A stretch of DNA of 19,469 bases from Candidatus Aminicenantota bacterium. GTDB taxonomy: Bacteria > Acidobacteriota > Aminicenantia > Aminicenantales > Aminicenantaceae. A program made the translations under genes and the position numbers. Every line of letters starts with the position of its first letter. Within the stretch, counting starts at the first letter, position 1. Under the pieces are notes generated by a model. That model saw only the letters and a list, made by a program, of their open reading frames with translations. It had not been told where the DNA came from and searched no databases. Location: NCBI GenBank assembly GCA_030673995.1, contig DAOUYU010000007.1, positions 1-19,469 of the forward strand. The letters run 5' to 3'. Shown piece after piece: positions 6,998 through 14,686 of this stretch.

Positions 6998-9284
6998 CAC
7001 TAAAAAATCAAAGGGACCAGCGATTAAGATAGTTGTTTTTGGGGTAGTGCAGGGCGTAGGATTTAGGCCTTTTATCTATCGACTGGCCCGTAAATTTCGT
7101 CTCAAAGGCTGGATTCAAAATATTGGCTTCGGAGTGGGAATTCATCTTGAATCTGAGAAAGAAACGGATTTTAAAGATTTCCTTAAAGCTCTCGATGATG
7201 AGAAACCTCCTCTTTCTCAGATCGAAGAAATCACCTTTCAGTCTGTTCCTTTCCAAAATTTCAGAGATTTTACAATAAAAAAATCAAAGAAAGGAGAAAG
7301 TTTTGTCTTTATTTCTCCCGATATATCTATCTGTGGGAGCTGCCATAAAGAGATGATGACTCCCACAAACAGGCGGTTTCACTATCCTTTCATCAACTGT
7401 ACCGATTGTGGCCCTCGCTACACGATTGTCAAATCCCTTCCCTACGACAGAAAGCAAACCACTATGAAAAGCTTTAACATGTGCGAAGAGTGTGGCCGTG
7501 AATACACAGATCCCCTCGACAGGCGGTACCATGCCCAGCCCATCGCATGTTCAAAATGCGGGCCTCATATTAGCCTGGTTGAGGCCAGAACAGGAAAAAT
7601 GATAGAAGGAGGCATCAGTAAAGCCGCTTTCTTTATAAAAGAAGGGAAAATTTTGGCGGTTAAGGGACTCGGTGGTTTTCATCTTATCTGTCACGCTCTC
7701 AATCCCAGGGCTGTCCGCCGCTTGAGAAAAACAAAAGAACGCAAAACAAAACCTCTGGCTTTAATGGCGCGGGATTTGGAGACTATAGAGAAATATGCTT
7801 TTATTACTCCCACTGAAAAAGAAATGCTCCGTTCGGCCCGCCGTCCGATTGTCCTTCTCAAGAAAAAAAAAGAGATAGAAGGTATCGCTCCCTTCCTTGA
7901 AGAAATGGGATTCATGCTTCCCTACACTCCTCTCCACTCCCTTCTGTTCACACATCTTGATCTCATTGTAGCCACAAGCTCCAACAGAAAAGATGCTCCC
8001 ATCATGAAAGATGAGAAGGAAGGAATCAAAGAACTTTGTGATTACATCTTAACCCACAATCGCCCTATCCATATGAGAGCCGACGATTCAGTGATCAAAG
8101 TTGTCAACGATAGACCTCTTTTTTTAAGACGCGCTCGAGGTTATGTCCCATATCCCCAAAGAGTTCCCAATGAACTTGAGTCTCCTCTCCATGTTCTGGC
8201 CTTGGGAGGAGAGTTAAAGGATACAATCTCTCTCTATAAAAACGGCTATGTGATTACAAGCCAGTTCCTGGGAGATTTAGATGAATACCAGAATTATAAA
8301 TATTTTAAGGAAACCGTAAATCACCTGACTCAGCTTTTTGAAGCTAAGCCCGAGATTATGGTTTCTGATATGCACCCCAACTTTCATAGCACTAAGTACG
8401 CTCAAAAATCAGGGCTTATTCACTTTCAGGTTCAACACCACTTCGCTCATATCCTGGCACCACTTCTTGAACATAAAATTCCGCCCCAAAAAAAAGTTCT
8501 TGGAGTAGCTTTTGACGGCTATGGCTACGGAGAGGATGGGCTTGCTTGGGGAGGTGAGTTCCTTTTAGCTGACTATTCATCCTGCGAGAGACTTGCTCAT
8601 TTCAAATACGCACCTCTTCCGGGTGGGGACCTGGCTGCAAAGCAGCCCTGGAGAATGGCCTTATCCTACCTGAAGGATGTTTATGGCTCCCAGCTTCCTC
8701 GCGTAAAGGCAATGGATAAAATCAGCAAAGATAAAATAAAAGGTGTTATGAGTATGATTGAACAAAAGATCAATAGTCCTCTCACTTCAAGCTGTGGGAG
8801 GCTGTTCGATGCGGTCTCGTTTATTTTAGGCCTTTCCCCGCTGGAGGTTGAATATGAAGCGGAGGCTCCGCTAAGATTGGAATCGGTAGCCAGTGAAGGG
8901 ATTGAAGAGAATTATAGTTTTTCGGTAGAGGGTAACAGCCCTCCTTTCCAAATCTCCTTTGCTCAGACAATAAAGTCGATCATTAAAAATCTGGAGCAAA
9001 AAACGTCCGCTTCCATTATCTCAGCCAGGTTCCATAACACTTTGGCTCGGGTCATTGCTTCCATGGCAGAAGGGGCAAAAAGGGCACATAATATTGATAC
9101 TGTGGTTTTTGCTGGTGGGGTTTTCTTAAATGAAAAATTACTTCATAGAGCTACAGACCTTCTGGAAAAAAAAGGATTCAATGTTCTCAGACCTTTATTC
9201 TATTCTCCCAACGATGAGTCAATCTCCATTGGGCAAATTGCCTATGCTCTCAATAAATTAAAAATGCAAGGGAAGCCAGACTAA
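6981..9284 (+). CDS. hypF: Carbamoyltransferase HypF (NiFe-hydrogenase maturation)
   Basis: This 767-residue enzyme converts carbamoyl phosphate and ATP to a carbamoyl adenylate and transfers the group to HypE, the first step in making the CN ligands of NiFe hydrogenases. All four parts are present in order: acylphosphatase domain (about 14-102, VVQGVGFRPF at 22-31); two C4 zinc motifs (C118/C121/C140/C143 and C168/C171/C190/C193); YrdC-like domain (about 212-395, with VKGLGGFHLICHA); and a Kae1-like carbamoyltransferase domain (about 400-760, HHFAH metal site H486 and H490, FDGYGYGEDG, SSCGRLFDAVS, AGGVFLNEKL). The open frame extends back to 6891, but ATG 6981 is the better start because it gives the usual N-terminus and only a 17-base overlap with queH. 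No other hyp gene or hydrogenase is nearby, so its partners must be elsewhere. Six bases after the stop a repeat end begins. Confidence 0.96.
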   Translation: MKTKNNTKKSKGPAIKIVVFGVVQGVGFRPFIYRLARKFRLKGWIQNIGFGVGIHLESEKETDFKDFLKALDDEKPPLSQIEEITFQSVPFQNFRDFTIKKSKKGESFVFISPDISICGSCHKEMMTPTNRRFHYPFINCTDCGPRYTIVKSLPYDRKQTTMKSFNMCEECGREYTDPLDRRYHAQPIACSKCGPHISLVEARTGKMIEGGISKAAFFIKEGKILAVKGLGGFHLICHALNPRAVRRLRKTKERKTKPLALMARDLETIEKYAFITPTEKEMLRSARRPIVLLKKKKEIEGIAPFLEEMGFMLPYTPLHSLLFTHLDLIVATSSNRKDAPIMKDEKEGIKELCDYILTHNRPIHMRADDSVIKVVNDRPLFLRRARGYVPYPQRVPNELESPLHVLALGGELKDTISLYKNGYVITSQFLGDLDEYQNYKYFKETVNHLTQLFEAKPEIMVSDMHPNFHSTKYAQKSGLIHFQVQHHFAHILAPLLEHKIPPQKKVLGVAFDGYGYGEDGLAWGGEFLLADYSSCERLAHFKYAPLPGGDLAAKQPWRMALSYLKDVYGSQLPRVKAMDKISKDKIKGVMSMIEQKINSPLTSSCGRLFDAVSFILGLSPLEVEYEAEAPLRLESVASEGIEENYSFSVEGNSPPFQISFAQTIKSIIKNLEQKTSASIISARFHNTLARVIASMAEGAKRAHNIDTVVFAGGVFLNEKLLHRATDLLEKKGFNVLRPLFYSPNDESISIGQIAYALNKLKMQGKPD

Positions 9285-9290
9285 CACTTC

Positions 9291-9314
9291 CTCGACTCGT
9301 GAATAATCCAGGTT
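9291..9314 (+). repeat. Solitary copy of the right end of the 17381-17635 element
   Basis: The 24 bases 9291-9314 match 17614-17637 with one difference in the shared ctcgactcgtgaat-a/t-atccaggtt sequence, in the same orientation. Homology stops abruptly on the side where the element body should be (the end of hypF), so this is an isolated end. It lacks the TTAG flank; TTTG follows instead. Confidence 0.65.
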
Positions 9315-9734
9315 TGGCATTTCTCATTGGCACTGATCGCAGTTCGTTCAGAGATCGAACCACTTCAAGGGATCAAAGACAGCATTGTCTCTTTTCTTCA
9401 TTTAGACATGAATATTTTTACTAATCTCCGTAATTTCTTTATTTTCAATACATTCATAATTCTTTTATTTTCAACTAGTTAACAGCCATGACTAATTTTT
9501 GTGCAATTTGTCATATATCCAAGAAATTTCTAAAAATTGGTTAAATTTTTTGGCTCCTTTTCACGACTTTTCCACAGATTTTGTTAAAAACTTTTTTCCC
9601 CATTTTCATACTTTTCTCAACCAAATTTTTCGTAAAAAATGCCGATGGAAAAAAGAGGAACTAAAAAAAAGACGATCCCCTTGATATACTGAAAAAGCAA
9701 AATAATGTGCTTATTTAATAGATATTGATTAATA

Positions 9735-9767
9735 GTATCGGCAGTTTTTATAAATAATTCAGGCTAA
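9735..9767 (-). repeat. Copy of the left end of the 17381-17635 element with TTAG flank, abutting the M50 gene
   Basis: On the - strand, reading from 9767 down, TTAG is followed by CCTGAATTATTTA and then taaaaactgccga. This matches 17377-17409 over about 33 bases with two or three differences. The flank (CTAA on the + strand, 9764-9767) lies directly beside the TAG stop of the M50 gene (9768-9770). The body would extend to lower coordinates, where it is decayed or truncated. Confidence 0.7.
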
Positions 9768-10751
9768 CTATTTAAAGAGCCATAACTCCCTTAGTATATC
9801 AACCAGATTATAACCCTTGATCGGATCCGGGATGAAAGAGAGAATGAAAATCAATACTATCACATACGCGATAATTTTCCTGCCCTTAGATAAAGATTCC
9901 GTTTCATCTTCGATTTGAGGGTGCTTCATCCCTAAGAAGAGGATGAGAAAGGCCCAGAGAAACCAGCCTACCCAGAAAAAGATACCTAAAGCAAAAAAGA
10001 TGGCCAGAAAAACACGGGCTAAATTTCGTGACTTCGACCCCAGTAAAGCATAAGAGACATGACCTCCATCAAGCTGTCCCATTGGAAAAAGATTTAAGGC
10101 TGTCACAAGAAGCCCGACCCACCCTGCAAAAGCGACGGGATGAAGGAAAATATCGGAGTTCGGAGGAATATTCTTAAAAATCATTCCCTCGATAATCTTA
10201 AGCAGAAGAGAATCGCCCAACATGATGCTCCCCTCTTTTGCAGCAATGGATGGAACCACTTTCGATAGAGAAAGCCCGTAAACAAGCGCCGGTATCGAAA
10301 GGATAAATCCTGTCAGGGGCCCTGCTATTCCGATATCAAAGAGTTGATGCTTTTTCCTTATCGGGGATTTGATCTTGATAAAAGCGCCCATGGTTCCGAT
10401 CAGATTTGGAAACGGAATGAAATAAGGAAGGGTTGCGTTTATTCTATAGTAACGACAGGCAAGAAAATGACCCAATTCATGGCCTAACAAGATCCCGAGA
10501 AGCACAGCTGTATAAATGATGCTTAATCCTATGACCTCAGGGCTGAAAACGACTGAAAGATCTGGAGAGAACTCAGAATTTTGAACGAGAATCTCGGCAT
10601 TCTTATAATTAAAGCTCAAAGATATACCAACATAAAAAGTGGAAAATGCGGTGATAACAAAAAGCAGGACATTCAGCCAGATCTTCTTCTTTAGAGAAAA
10701 AGGCAGTCTCACTTCTTCCCAGGCTGTTAGACGTACTTGTTCTTCTTTCAT
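9768..10751 (-). CDS. Site-2 protease family membrane zinc metalloprotease (M50)
   Basis: This 327-residue multi-pass membrane protein has the M50 signature: HELGH at 91-95 (two zinc histidines and the catalytic glutamate) inside a hydrophobic helix, and NLFPMGQLDGGH at 220-231, whose Asp228 is the third zinc ligand. Further hydrophobic segments lie near 25-45, 140-160, 205-222, 245-275 and 293-310. Enzymes of this group cut transmembrane substrates within the bilayer, often anti-sigma factors or other regulators; the substrate here is unknown, and no PDZ domain is present, unlike RseP. The order ferredoxin-protease on the same strand is interrupted by a strong terminator, and no Shine-Dalgarno precedes ATG 10751, so expression may be low or depend on read-through. 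A downstream GTG (residue 14) is a possible but less likely start. A repeat end touches the stop codon. Confidence 0.9.
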   Translation of the reverse strand: MKEEQVRLTAWEEVRLPFSLKKKIWLNVLLFVITAFSTFYVGISLSFNYKNAEILVQNSEFSPDLSVVFSPEVIGLSIIYTAVLLGILLGHELGHFLACRYYRINATLPYFIPFPNLIGTMGAFIKIKSPIRKKHQLFDIGIAGPLTGFILSIPALVYGLSLSKVVPSIAAKEGSIMLGDSLLLKIIEGMIFKNIPPNSDIFLHPVAFAGWVGLLVTALNLFPMGQLDGGHVSYALLGSKSRNLARVFLAIFFALGIFFWVGWFLWAFLILFLGMKHPQIEDETESLSKGRKIIAYVIVLIFILSFIPDPIKGYNLVDILRELWLFK

Positions 10752-10760
10752 TTTTTAGAT

Positions 10761-10791
10761 AAAAAAATAGGAGTGACCGAAATCACTCCTA
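10761..10791 (-). terminator. Rho-independent terminator of the ferredoxin gene
   Basis: Bases 10768-10776 and 10783-10791 form a perfect 9-bp stem (TAGGAGTGA with TCACTCCTA) around a 6-base loop. On the - strand the stem is followed by seven T (10761-10767). It lies 24 bases after the ferredoxin stop and ends 9 bases before the M50 start, so it can end the ferredoxin message or attenuate the protease gene. Confidence 0.85.
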
Positions 10792-10815
10792 CGCATGAAA
10801 AATTAAATGAATAGA

Positions 10816-11067
10816 TTAAGCCTCTTCTTTAAGCCGCTCGAATTTTGCCATTAAATCTTCCCTTGATTCCTTATGGTCCGGGTCAGGAACACAGCAATCC
10901 ACAGGGCAAACATCAGCGCATTGAGATGCATCAAAATGTCCAACACATTCTGTGCACTTTTCATGATTTATCACAAAAACCTCATCTCCCATCGTGATCG
11001 CATCATTAGGGCATTCAGGCTCACAAGCACCGCAATTGATACACTCATCAGTGATTATAAAAGCCAT
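10816..11067 (-). CDS. 2[4Fe-4S] ferredoxin, Allochromatium/YfhL type
   Basis: This 83-residue ferredoxin carries electrons at low potential in the cytoplasm. Cluster ligands: C9, C12, C15 and C19 (CINCGACEPEC), and C38, C41, C50 and C54. The eight residues between C41 and C50 and the acidic helical C-terminal extension (about 65-83) mark the Allochromatium vinosum/YfhL-type subgroup rather than the short clostridial type. Two extra cysteines, C58 and C59, follow the second motif (CPVDCC), as is frequent in this subgroup. A strong GAGGAGG Shine-Dalgarno (11074-11080) lies 6 bases before the ATG. A good promoter (11098-11125) and a strong terminator make it a single-gene, probably well-expressed unit. 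It could serve the ketoacid oxidoreductase at the start of the window, but this is inference. Confidence 0.95.
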   Translation of the reverse strand: MAFIITDECINCGACEPECPNDAITMGDEVFVINHEKCTECVGHFDASQCADVCPVDCCVPDPDHKESREDLMAKFERLKEEA

Positions 11068-11097
11068 TTATTGCCTCCTCATTAAAATTAAAAATTA

Positions 11098-11125
11098 ATT
11101 ATATATCTTTTTAATAAAATATCAA
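11098..11125 (-). promoter_or_regulatory. Sigma70-type promoter of the ferredoxin gene
   Basis: On the - strand TTGATA (11120-11125; 5/6) is followed after 16 bases by a perfect TATAAT (11098-11103). The predicted RNA start near 11091 leaves a leader of about 24 bases carrying the GAGGAGG ribosome site. This is the best promoter match in the window. Confidence 0.65.
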
Positions 11126-11138
11126 TATCCAAGCTTAA

Positions 11139-11795
11139 TTATTTTTCTATTTCCAGCTTTCCAATTTTTTGAGAGGCCTCATAACCATAAAAGGTCTGAG
11201 GGAATTCATCCTGAACCCTTCTATAAAGGGCCAAAGCCTGCTCAATTTCTCCCTTTTCCTCGTAGACCTCTGCTCTGTGAAAAAGGATGACATCCAAAGA
11301 ATAATCTTTGGGGCTTTCTTCCTCCATCTTTTTGTAGATCTCGAGAGACTTATCATAGTTTTTACTTTTGAAATGAATCTGAGCAAGTAAATTCTTAGCC
11401 TGGTAATAAAAAAAATCCTTGGGATCTTCCGGTATTTTTTCGACAAAACTACTTGCTTTATCAGAATCCCCATTCTCCATCCAATAGGTAGCTAGAAGAA
11501 CATAAGCCAGGCGGGAAAATTTTCCATCCCCTGCCAGTTCTTCAAGCCTGGCCAAATTTTCCGGCTTATTGTTCAAATCGGAGTGAAGATTGATAATCTG
11601 AGTGAGTAAACGACTTTCATTCTTTTTATTCTTTGCCTTGATAAACTTCGTACCAGCAAAAATTATAACAATAAAGAGAATCCCAATGACTAATACCATG
11701 AATTTTTTTGTCCGCTCTTGTATAAAATGAAAGACTTTATTTACAGTCGTAACAAGTTCATCTTCTTTAAGTTTTTTTCTTAATCTTCTCTTCAT
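11139..11795 (-). CDS. Membrane-anchored tetratricopeptide-repeat protein (YfgM/BamD-like architecture)
   Basis: This 218-residue protein has a very basic cytoplasmic N-terminus (MKRRLRKKLKED), one transmembrane helix at about 32-52, and an extracytoplasmic C-terminal part made of helical repeats. At least two units resemble TPRs (about 131-160 with KSKNYDKSLEIYKKM, and 169-200 with YEEKGEIEQALALYRRV). The architecture resembles YfgM-type inner-membrane proteins that work with the Sec translocon and periplasmic chaperones, but the similarity is of shape, so the function is left open. An AAGGAG Shine-Dalgarno lies just before ATG 11795. The ferredoxin gene downstream has its own promoter, so the two need not be one operon. 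Confidence 0.82.
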   Translation of the reverse strand: MKRRLRKKLKEDELVTTVNKVFHFIQERTKKFMVLVIGILFIVIIFAGTKFIKAKNKKNESRLLTQIINLHSDLNNKPENLARLEELAGDGKFSRLAYVLLATYWMENGDSDKASSFVEKIPEDPKDFFYYQAKNLLAQIHFKSKNYDKSLEIYKKMEEESPKDYSLDVILFHRAEVYEEKGEIEQALALYRRVQDEFPQTFYGYEASQKIGKLEIEK

Positions 11796-12331
11796 CCTTC
11801 ACTCCTTCGATTGTGAATTGACTTTATGGAAGGCAATTCGGCCTTAACGCGAGCTTGATCCTTTCACGAAATACGCGGCTTTGATAGTCTATTTCTTTTT
11901 TATCCACTCACTGCTTTTAAATTATATCATAAACCGCCAGGCCGGTCACTTGGCTTTCTTGGCTTGGCCGATCCGCTTATGATTAAAATTTTCCTCAGTT
12001 TCTTTTTCATAGGATTTAATCACGCTTACAGAAATAATAAAATTCGGTTCATCTCCCATTTAGTTGTAAATATTAATACCTTTTTTACAGAATGTCATTC
12101 CTGCGGAAGCAGGAATCCAGGATTGTTCCCGCTGAGCCTGTGCCCGCGCAGGCGGGTAGCGGGAAACCAGAAATACAAAAGACTCTTATCCAGATATCTC
12201 TGGATTCCTGCTTTCGCAGGAATGACGGTAGATATGGATTCCTGCTGCTCGCACTTATTGAGAAGTTACCTCCAAAAATACTTTCTCTATTCAATTTAGT
12301 CGTTTGGGTATTTGGATTTGGGAGAAGGGAC
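11796..12331. other. Intergenic region with a REP-like unit; no gene seen
   Basis: These 536 bases separate the TPR gene (-) from the adenylate cyclase stop (-). Apart from the hairpin repeat at 12094-12226 and a trailing fragment of it near 12235, I see no coding or RNA feature. Open frames crossing the repeat (about 11964-12340 +, 12085-12294 -) encode the palindromes read through and have no support. TATAAT-like sequence near 11928-11934 on the - strand could belong to a promoter for the TPR gene but lacks a good -35. Confidence 0.5.
12094..12226. repeat. REP/MITE-like unit of three hairpins with 27-bp inverted ends
   Basis: The 27-base ends 12094-12120 and 12200-12226 are inverted copies with one mismatch. 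Each end is itself a perfect hairpin: ATTCCTGC and GCAGGAAT around GGAA on the left and TTTC on the right. Between them, TTCCCGCT (12126-12133) pairs with AGCGGGAA (12158-12165), enclosing a CCCGC/GCGGG stem (12143-12156). The GTCATTCCTGCG end is of a type I recall as a widespread dispersed bacterial repeat. A partial third copy (ggattcctgct, about 12235-12246) follows. No transposase is linked to it. Folded RNA from here could stop transcription from the cyclase gene. Confidence 0.85.
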
Positions 12332-14011
12332 TTATGCTAAAACCTCATAGACATTAATTGCCGCACTTTTCCCCTTGACTTTTTTTGGCCCCACTTTTTT
12401 GATTTTAAATTTATCTTTAACATTCCGATATGTCTCTTCTCCAATGAGAATTTGATTGGGCAGAGCAATCGATTCTAATCTTGAAGCAATATTAACCGGG
12501 TCTCCGATAACTGTGTAGTCCATCCGGTTGGGCGAGCCAATATTTCCTGCAACAACTTTGCCTGTATTTATTCCAATACGGATGTTAAATTTTTTCTCCA
12601 TGTCTGTTATTTTCATCATCTCTGCCAATTTCTTCCTCATTTCCAGAGCTGCCTTGATAGCTCTTTCAGAATCGCCTTTCTTCTCAAGGGGTGCTCCAAA
12701 AACGGCCATCAGGCAATCTCCTATATATTTGTCCAGCGTGCCATCATATTTGAAGATGATATCTGTCATCTGAGAAAAAAATTGATTCAGGAGCATATTG
12801 ATCTCTCGGGGAGGCATTTGTTCTGAAAGGTGTGTAAAACCGACAATGTCTGTAAAGAGAATGGTGACTGTCTGGTCCTTAGGCTCCATTATATTTTCTT
12901 TCGTTTCTTGACTCCCTTTTAATATCATCTCTATGACCTGAGGAGAGTGAAACCTCTCCAGGCGGCTTCTCATTTGCTCTTCTTCACGGATCTTTTCATT
13001 TAGACTTGCCTGCTCAATGACCATGGCCACTTGACATCCGATGGCCTTAAGGAGTTCAAGGTCATCTTCGGTGAATTGATGGGCCAGCCTGATACTGTCT
13101 AATTGAATAACGCCAATAATTTTATCCTTTCGCCAGAGCGGTACGCACACGGCGGAACGGATTTTCTGGGAAATCAGGCTCATGGCCTGGTCGAGTCGAG
13201 AATCATCCATAGCATTGGTTGTCAGAAGGGCGACCTTATCATTAACGACTCTATTAATTATTGTCCGGCTGGCCTTTATCTGCTTTTTGCCTTTTATTTT
13301 ATCACCTTTGTATTTGACTACCACGGGAGCGAGATCCTCTTTGCCTTTATCGCCGGTGAGAATAACAAAACCGTAATCCGCATCGATGACCATAAAGATC
13401 AGATCCATTATTTTTTTGAGGAGTTCATTAAAATCATGGATAAGATGCAATTGCCTGCTTATCTCGTAAAGAACAAAAAGCACCTTGTTCATTCTCTCTA
13501 GAGATAAAATGTCTGTTTCGGCTTCAGTGGTTTGGGCTTCTTCCTTCGAAGGTTTAGGAAAATCCTTGCCTACGAGAGTTCTCTGGATACCCATTGACAT
13601 CAAAAGTTCCTGTGAATCCAATTGATGACCCGCTTCAGGGCTAGCCTTTACTACCTTCGTCCCTTTTTCCAGTTCGGTTTCCCTGGCCAGGACAACCGTT
13701 TCTGTGGGAGATAGGGCTGGCTTTTCTTTGGTTAAAAATGTTAATTTTATAACTCCGATTTTTATCTCATCATTATCCTTCAACAGGGTGCTTTGAACTG
13801 ATTTTCCGTTTACTTTTGTGCCATTAAAACTTCCAAGGTCGGCTATCTGATAACCCTTCTTTGTCTTTGTCAACCTGGCGTGGTTTCGAGAGACGGAATG
13901 ATCAGGGAGAACAACATCATTGTCTTGACCACGTCCTAAGGTAATGACGTCCTTCATGATGGAGAAATTTTGTATTCTCCCGTCGCTCTTTACGATTTTG
14001 AGGTTAGGCAT
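12332..14011 (-). CDS. FHA-GAF-class III adenylate cyclase
   Basis: This 559-residue cytoplasmic protein has three parts. The FHA domain (about 1-95) keeps the phosphothreonine-binding residues G26-R27, S41 (SRNH) and N63-G64. The GAF domain covers about 175-340. A short helix with RLERFHSPQVIEMIL (350-364) leads to a class III nucleotide cyclase domain (about 378-559). Metal-binding Asp388 (FTDIVGFT) and Asp432 (GDCLMAVFG), transition-state Asn507 and Arg511 (VNIASRLE), and the purine-selecting pair Lys428 and Asp504 are all present. The Lys/Asp pair predicts ATP rather than GTP as substrate, so the product should be cAMP. FHA suggests control by a Ser/Thr kinase, and GAF control by a small ligand. 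It is divergent, across 122 bases, from a cyclic-nucleotide-binding protein, the natural candidate receptor. ATG 14011 has only a weak GAGAG before it. Confidence 0.95.
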   Translation of the reverse strand: MPNLKIVKSDGRIQNFSIMKDVITLGRGQDNDVVLPDHSVSRNHARLTKTKKGYQIADLGSFNGTKVNGKSVQSTLLKDNDEIKIGVIKLTFLTKEKPALSPTETVVLARETELEKGTKVVKASPEAGHQLDSQELLMSMGIQRTLVGKDFPKPSKEEAQTTEAETDILSLERMNKVLFVLYEISRQLHLIHDFNELLKKIMDLIFMVIDADYGFVILTGDKGKEDLAPVVVKYKGDKIKGKKQIKASRTIINRVVNDKVALLTTNAMDDSRLDQAMSLISQKIRSAVCVPLWRKDKIIGVIQLDSIRLAHQFTEDDLELLKAIGCQVAMVIEQASLNEKIREEEQMRSRLERFHSPQVIEMILKGSQETKENIMEPKDQTVTILFTDIVGFTHLSEQMPPREINMLLNQFFSQMTDIIFKYDGTLDKYIGDCLMAVFGAPLEKKGDSERAIKAALEMRKKLAEMMKITDMEKKFNIRIGINTGKVVAGNIGSPNRMDYTVIGDPVNIASRLESIALPNQILIGEETYRNVKDKFKIKKVGPKKVKGKSAAINVYEVLA

Positions 14012-14133
14012 GCTCTCTGTCCCAATGCTAAAAATATAACAAAACTAAAGTCTAATTGTCTAGCCTGTAAAAAAAAGAATTTAATTTTAGGAAAACATAT
14101 GTTATGTTAAATAAAAAAAATGAGGTAGGACAC

Positions 14134-14658
14134 ATGGAAAATCCTATTTGGGGAGATAGCATTTTTAAGAGAAAAAAAAAGGCTGACAACATCTATACCA
14201 TACTCAAGCAAGTCCCGATTTTTTCTGAGCTTAAAAATAAAGAGTTAAGTGAAGTTGAAAAAATCGTACACAGGCGCAAATATAAAAAAAGTGAACCTAT
14301 TATAAACATAGGAGATCCCGGGCTTGGCATGTATATAATAGTCAAGGGCTCCGTTGAGATTACTGAGGAAGATAATGCGGGTCAGAAAAAGACTCTGGCC
14401 AAGCTTCCCGATGGTGCTTTCTTCGGCGACCTGGCTTTACTCGACGAATCCCCGCGTTCAGCATCAGCAATTGCTCTAGAAGATAGCGATATAATAGGCT
14501 TTTTTCGGCCGGACTTTCTTGACCTTCTTTACAAAAAACCTAAGTTAGGCATAAAAGTTCTCCTTGCTCTGGCTAAAGTTATCGGTGAAAGATTGCGTCG
14601 GACTAACGAATTATTAGTTCAAATCCAGCAAAAAAAGGATGTTTCCGGCAGTGGATAA
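14134..14658 (+). CDS. Stand-alone cyclic-nucleotide-binding domain protein
   Basis: This 174-residue protein has a single CNB (cAMP receptor-type) domain from about 20 to 140, followed by a helical C-terminus. The phosphate-binding cassette is FGDLALLDESPRSASA (97-112). The key Arg108 is kept; the usual glutamate after FG is Asp99, a mild change that should still allow ribose contact. There is no DNA-binding, kinase or channel domain, so it probably acts through a partner. I start it at ATG 14134, which has GAGG 8 bases upstream; an in-frame ATG at 14104 would add 10 Lys/Asn-rich residues. The adenylate cyclase is encoded divergently next to it, and an AI-2E-type permease follows 28 bases after the stop, so a cAMP-responsive role tied to one of these is plausible but inferred. 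Confidence 0.88.
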   Translation: MENPIWGDSIFKRKKKADNIYTILKQVPIFSELKNKELSEVEKIVHRRKYKKSEPIINIGDPGLGMYIIVKGSVEITEEDNAGQKKTLAKLPDGAFFGDLALLDESPRSASAIALEDSDIIGFFRPDFLDLLYKKPKLGIKVLLALAKVIGERLRRTNELLVQIQQKKDVSGSG

Positions 14659-14686
14659 TTACGCATTTCAACTCTACTCGCAAATA

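Larger units (their letters stand above)
9285..9767. other. AT-rich convergent intergenic region bounded by repeat ends; no gene seen
   Basis: These 483 bases separate the convergent hypF and M50 stops. They are very AT-rich, with long A and T runs. An end sequence of the 17381-17635 element family starts 6 bases after the hypF stop, and the other end plus CTAA abuts the M50 stop, so nearly the whole gap looks like mobile-element debris. On the - strand the region carries tcggcattttttac-like sequence (9632-9645), 118 bases in from the 9763 end; the intact element has the same sequence 121 bases from its matching end. The short open frames inside (for example 9499-9684 +) have low-complexity composition and no family features. 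Confidence 0.5.

Noticed and set aside
7467..8450. Loss of the metal site in HypF because the HHHAH-type motif reads HHFAH.
   Set aside because: The spacing HxxxH (486 and 490) that carries the ligands is intact; the changed residue lies between them.
9404..9425. TTAG-ACATGAATATTTTTAC, loosely similar to the left end of the element.
   Set aside because: It needs a gap and several mismatches in an AT-rich region; not better than chance.
9499..9684. A 61-codon + strand frame in the hypF/M50 gap, as a possible transposase fragment.
   Set aside because: It is low-complexity Phe/Lys-rich sequence with no motif, and runs against the orientation expected from the adjoining element end.
12094..12246. 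A CRISPR array, because of recurring similar short repeats.
   Set aside because: The copies are inverted rather than direct, there are only two and a half of them, spacing is uneven and no cas gene is near.
11964..12340. Open frames on both strands running through the REP-like unit.
   Set aside because: They consist of translated palindromes flanked by AT-rich sequence, without ribosome sites or family similarity.
14012..14133. A second shared-promoter arrangement between the cyclase and CNB genes.
   Set aside because: TTGTCT with TTTAAT at 18 bases can be found for the + strand, but no comparable - strand pair was found, so I do not annotate it.
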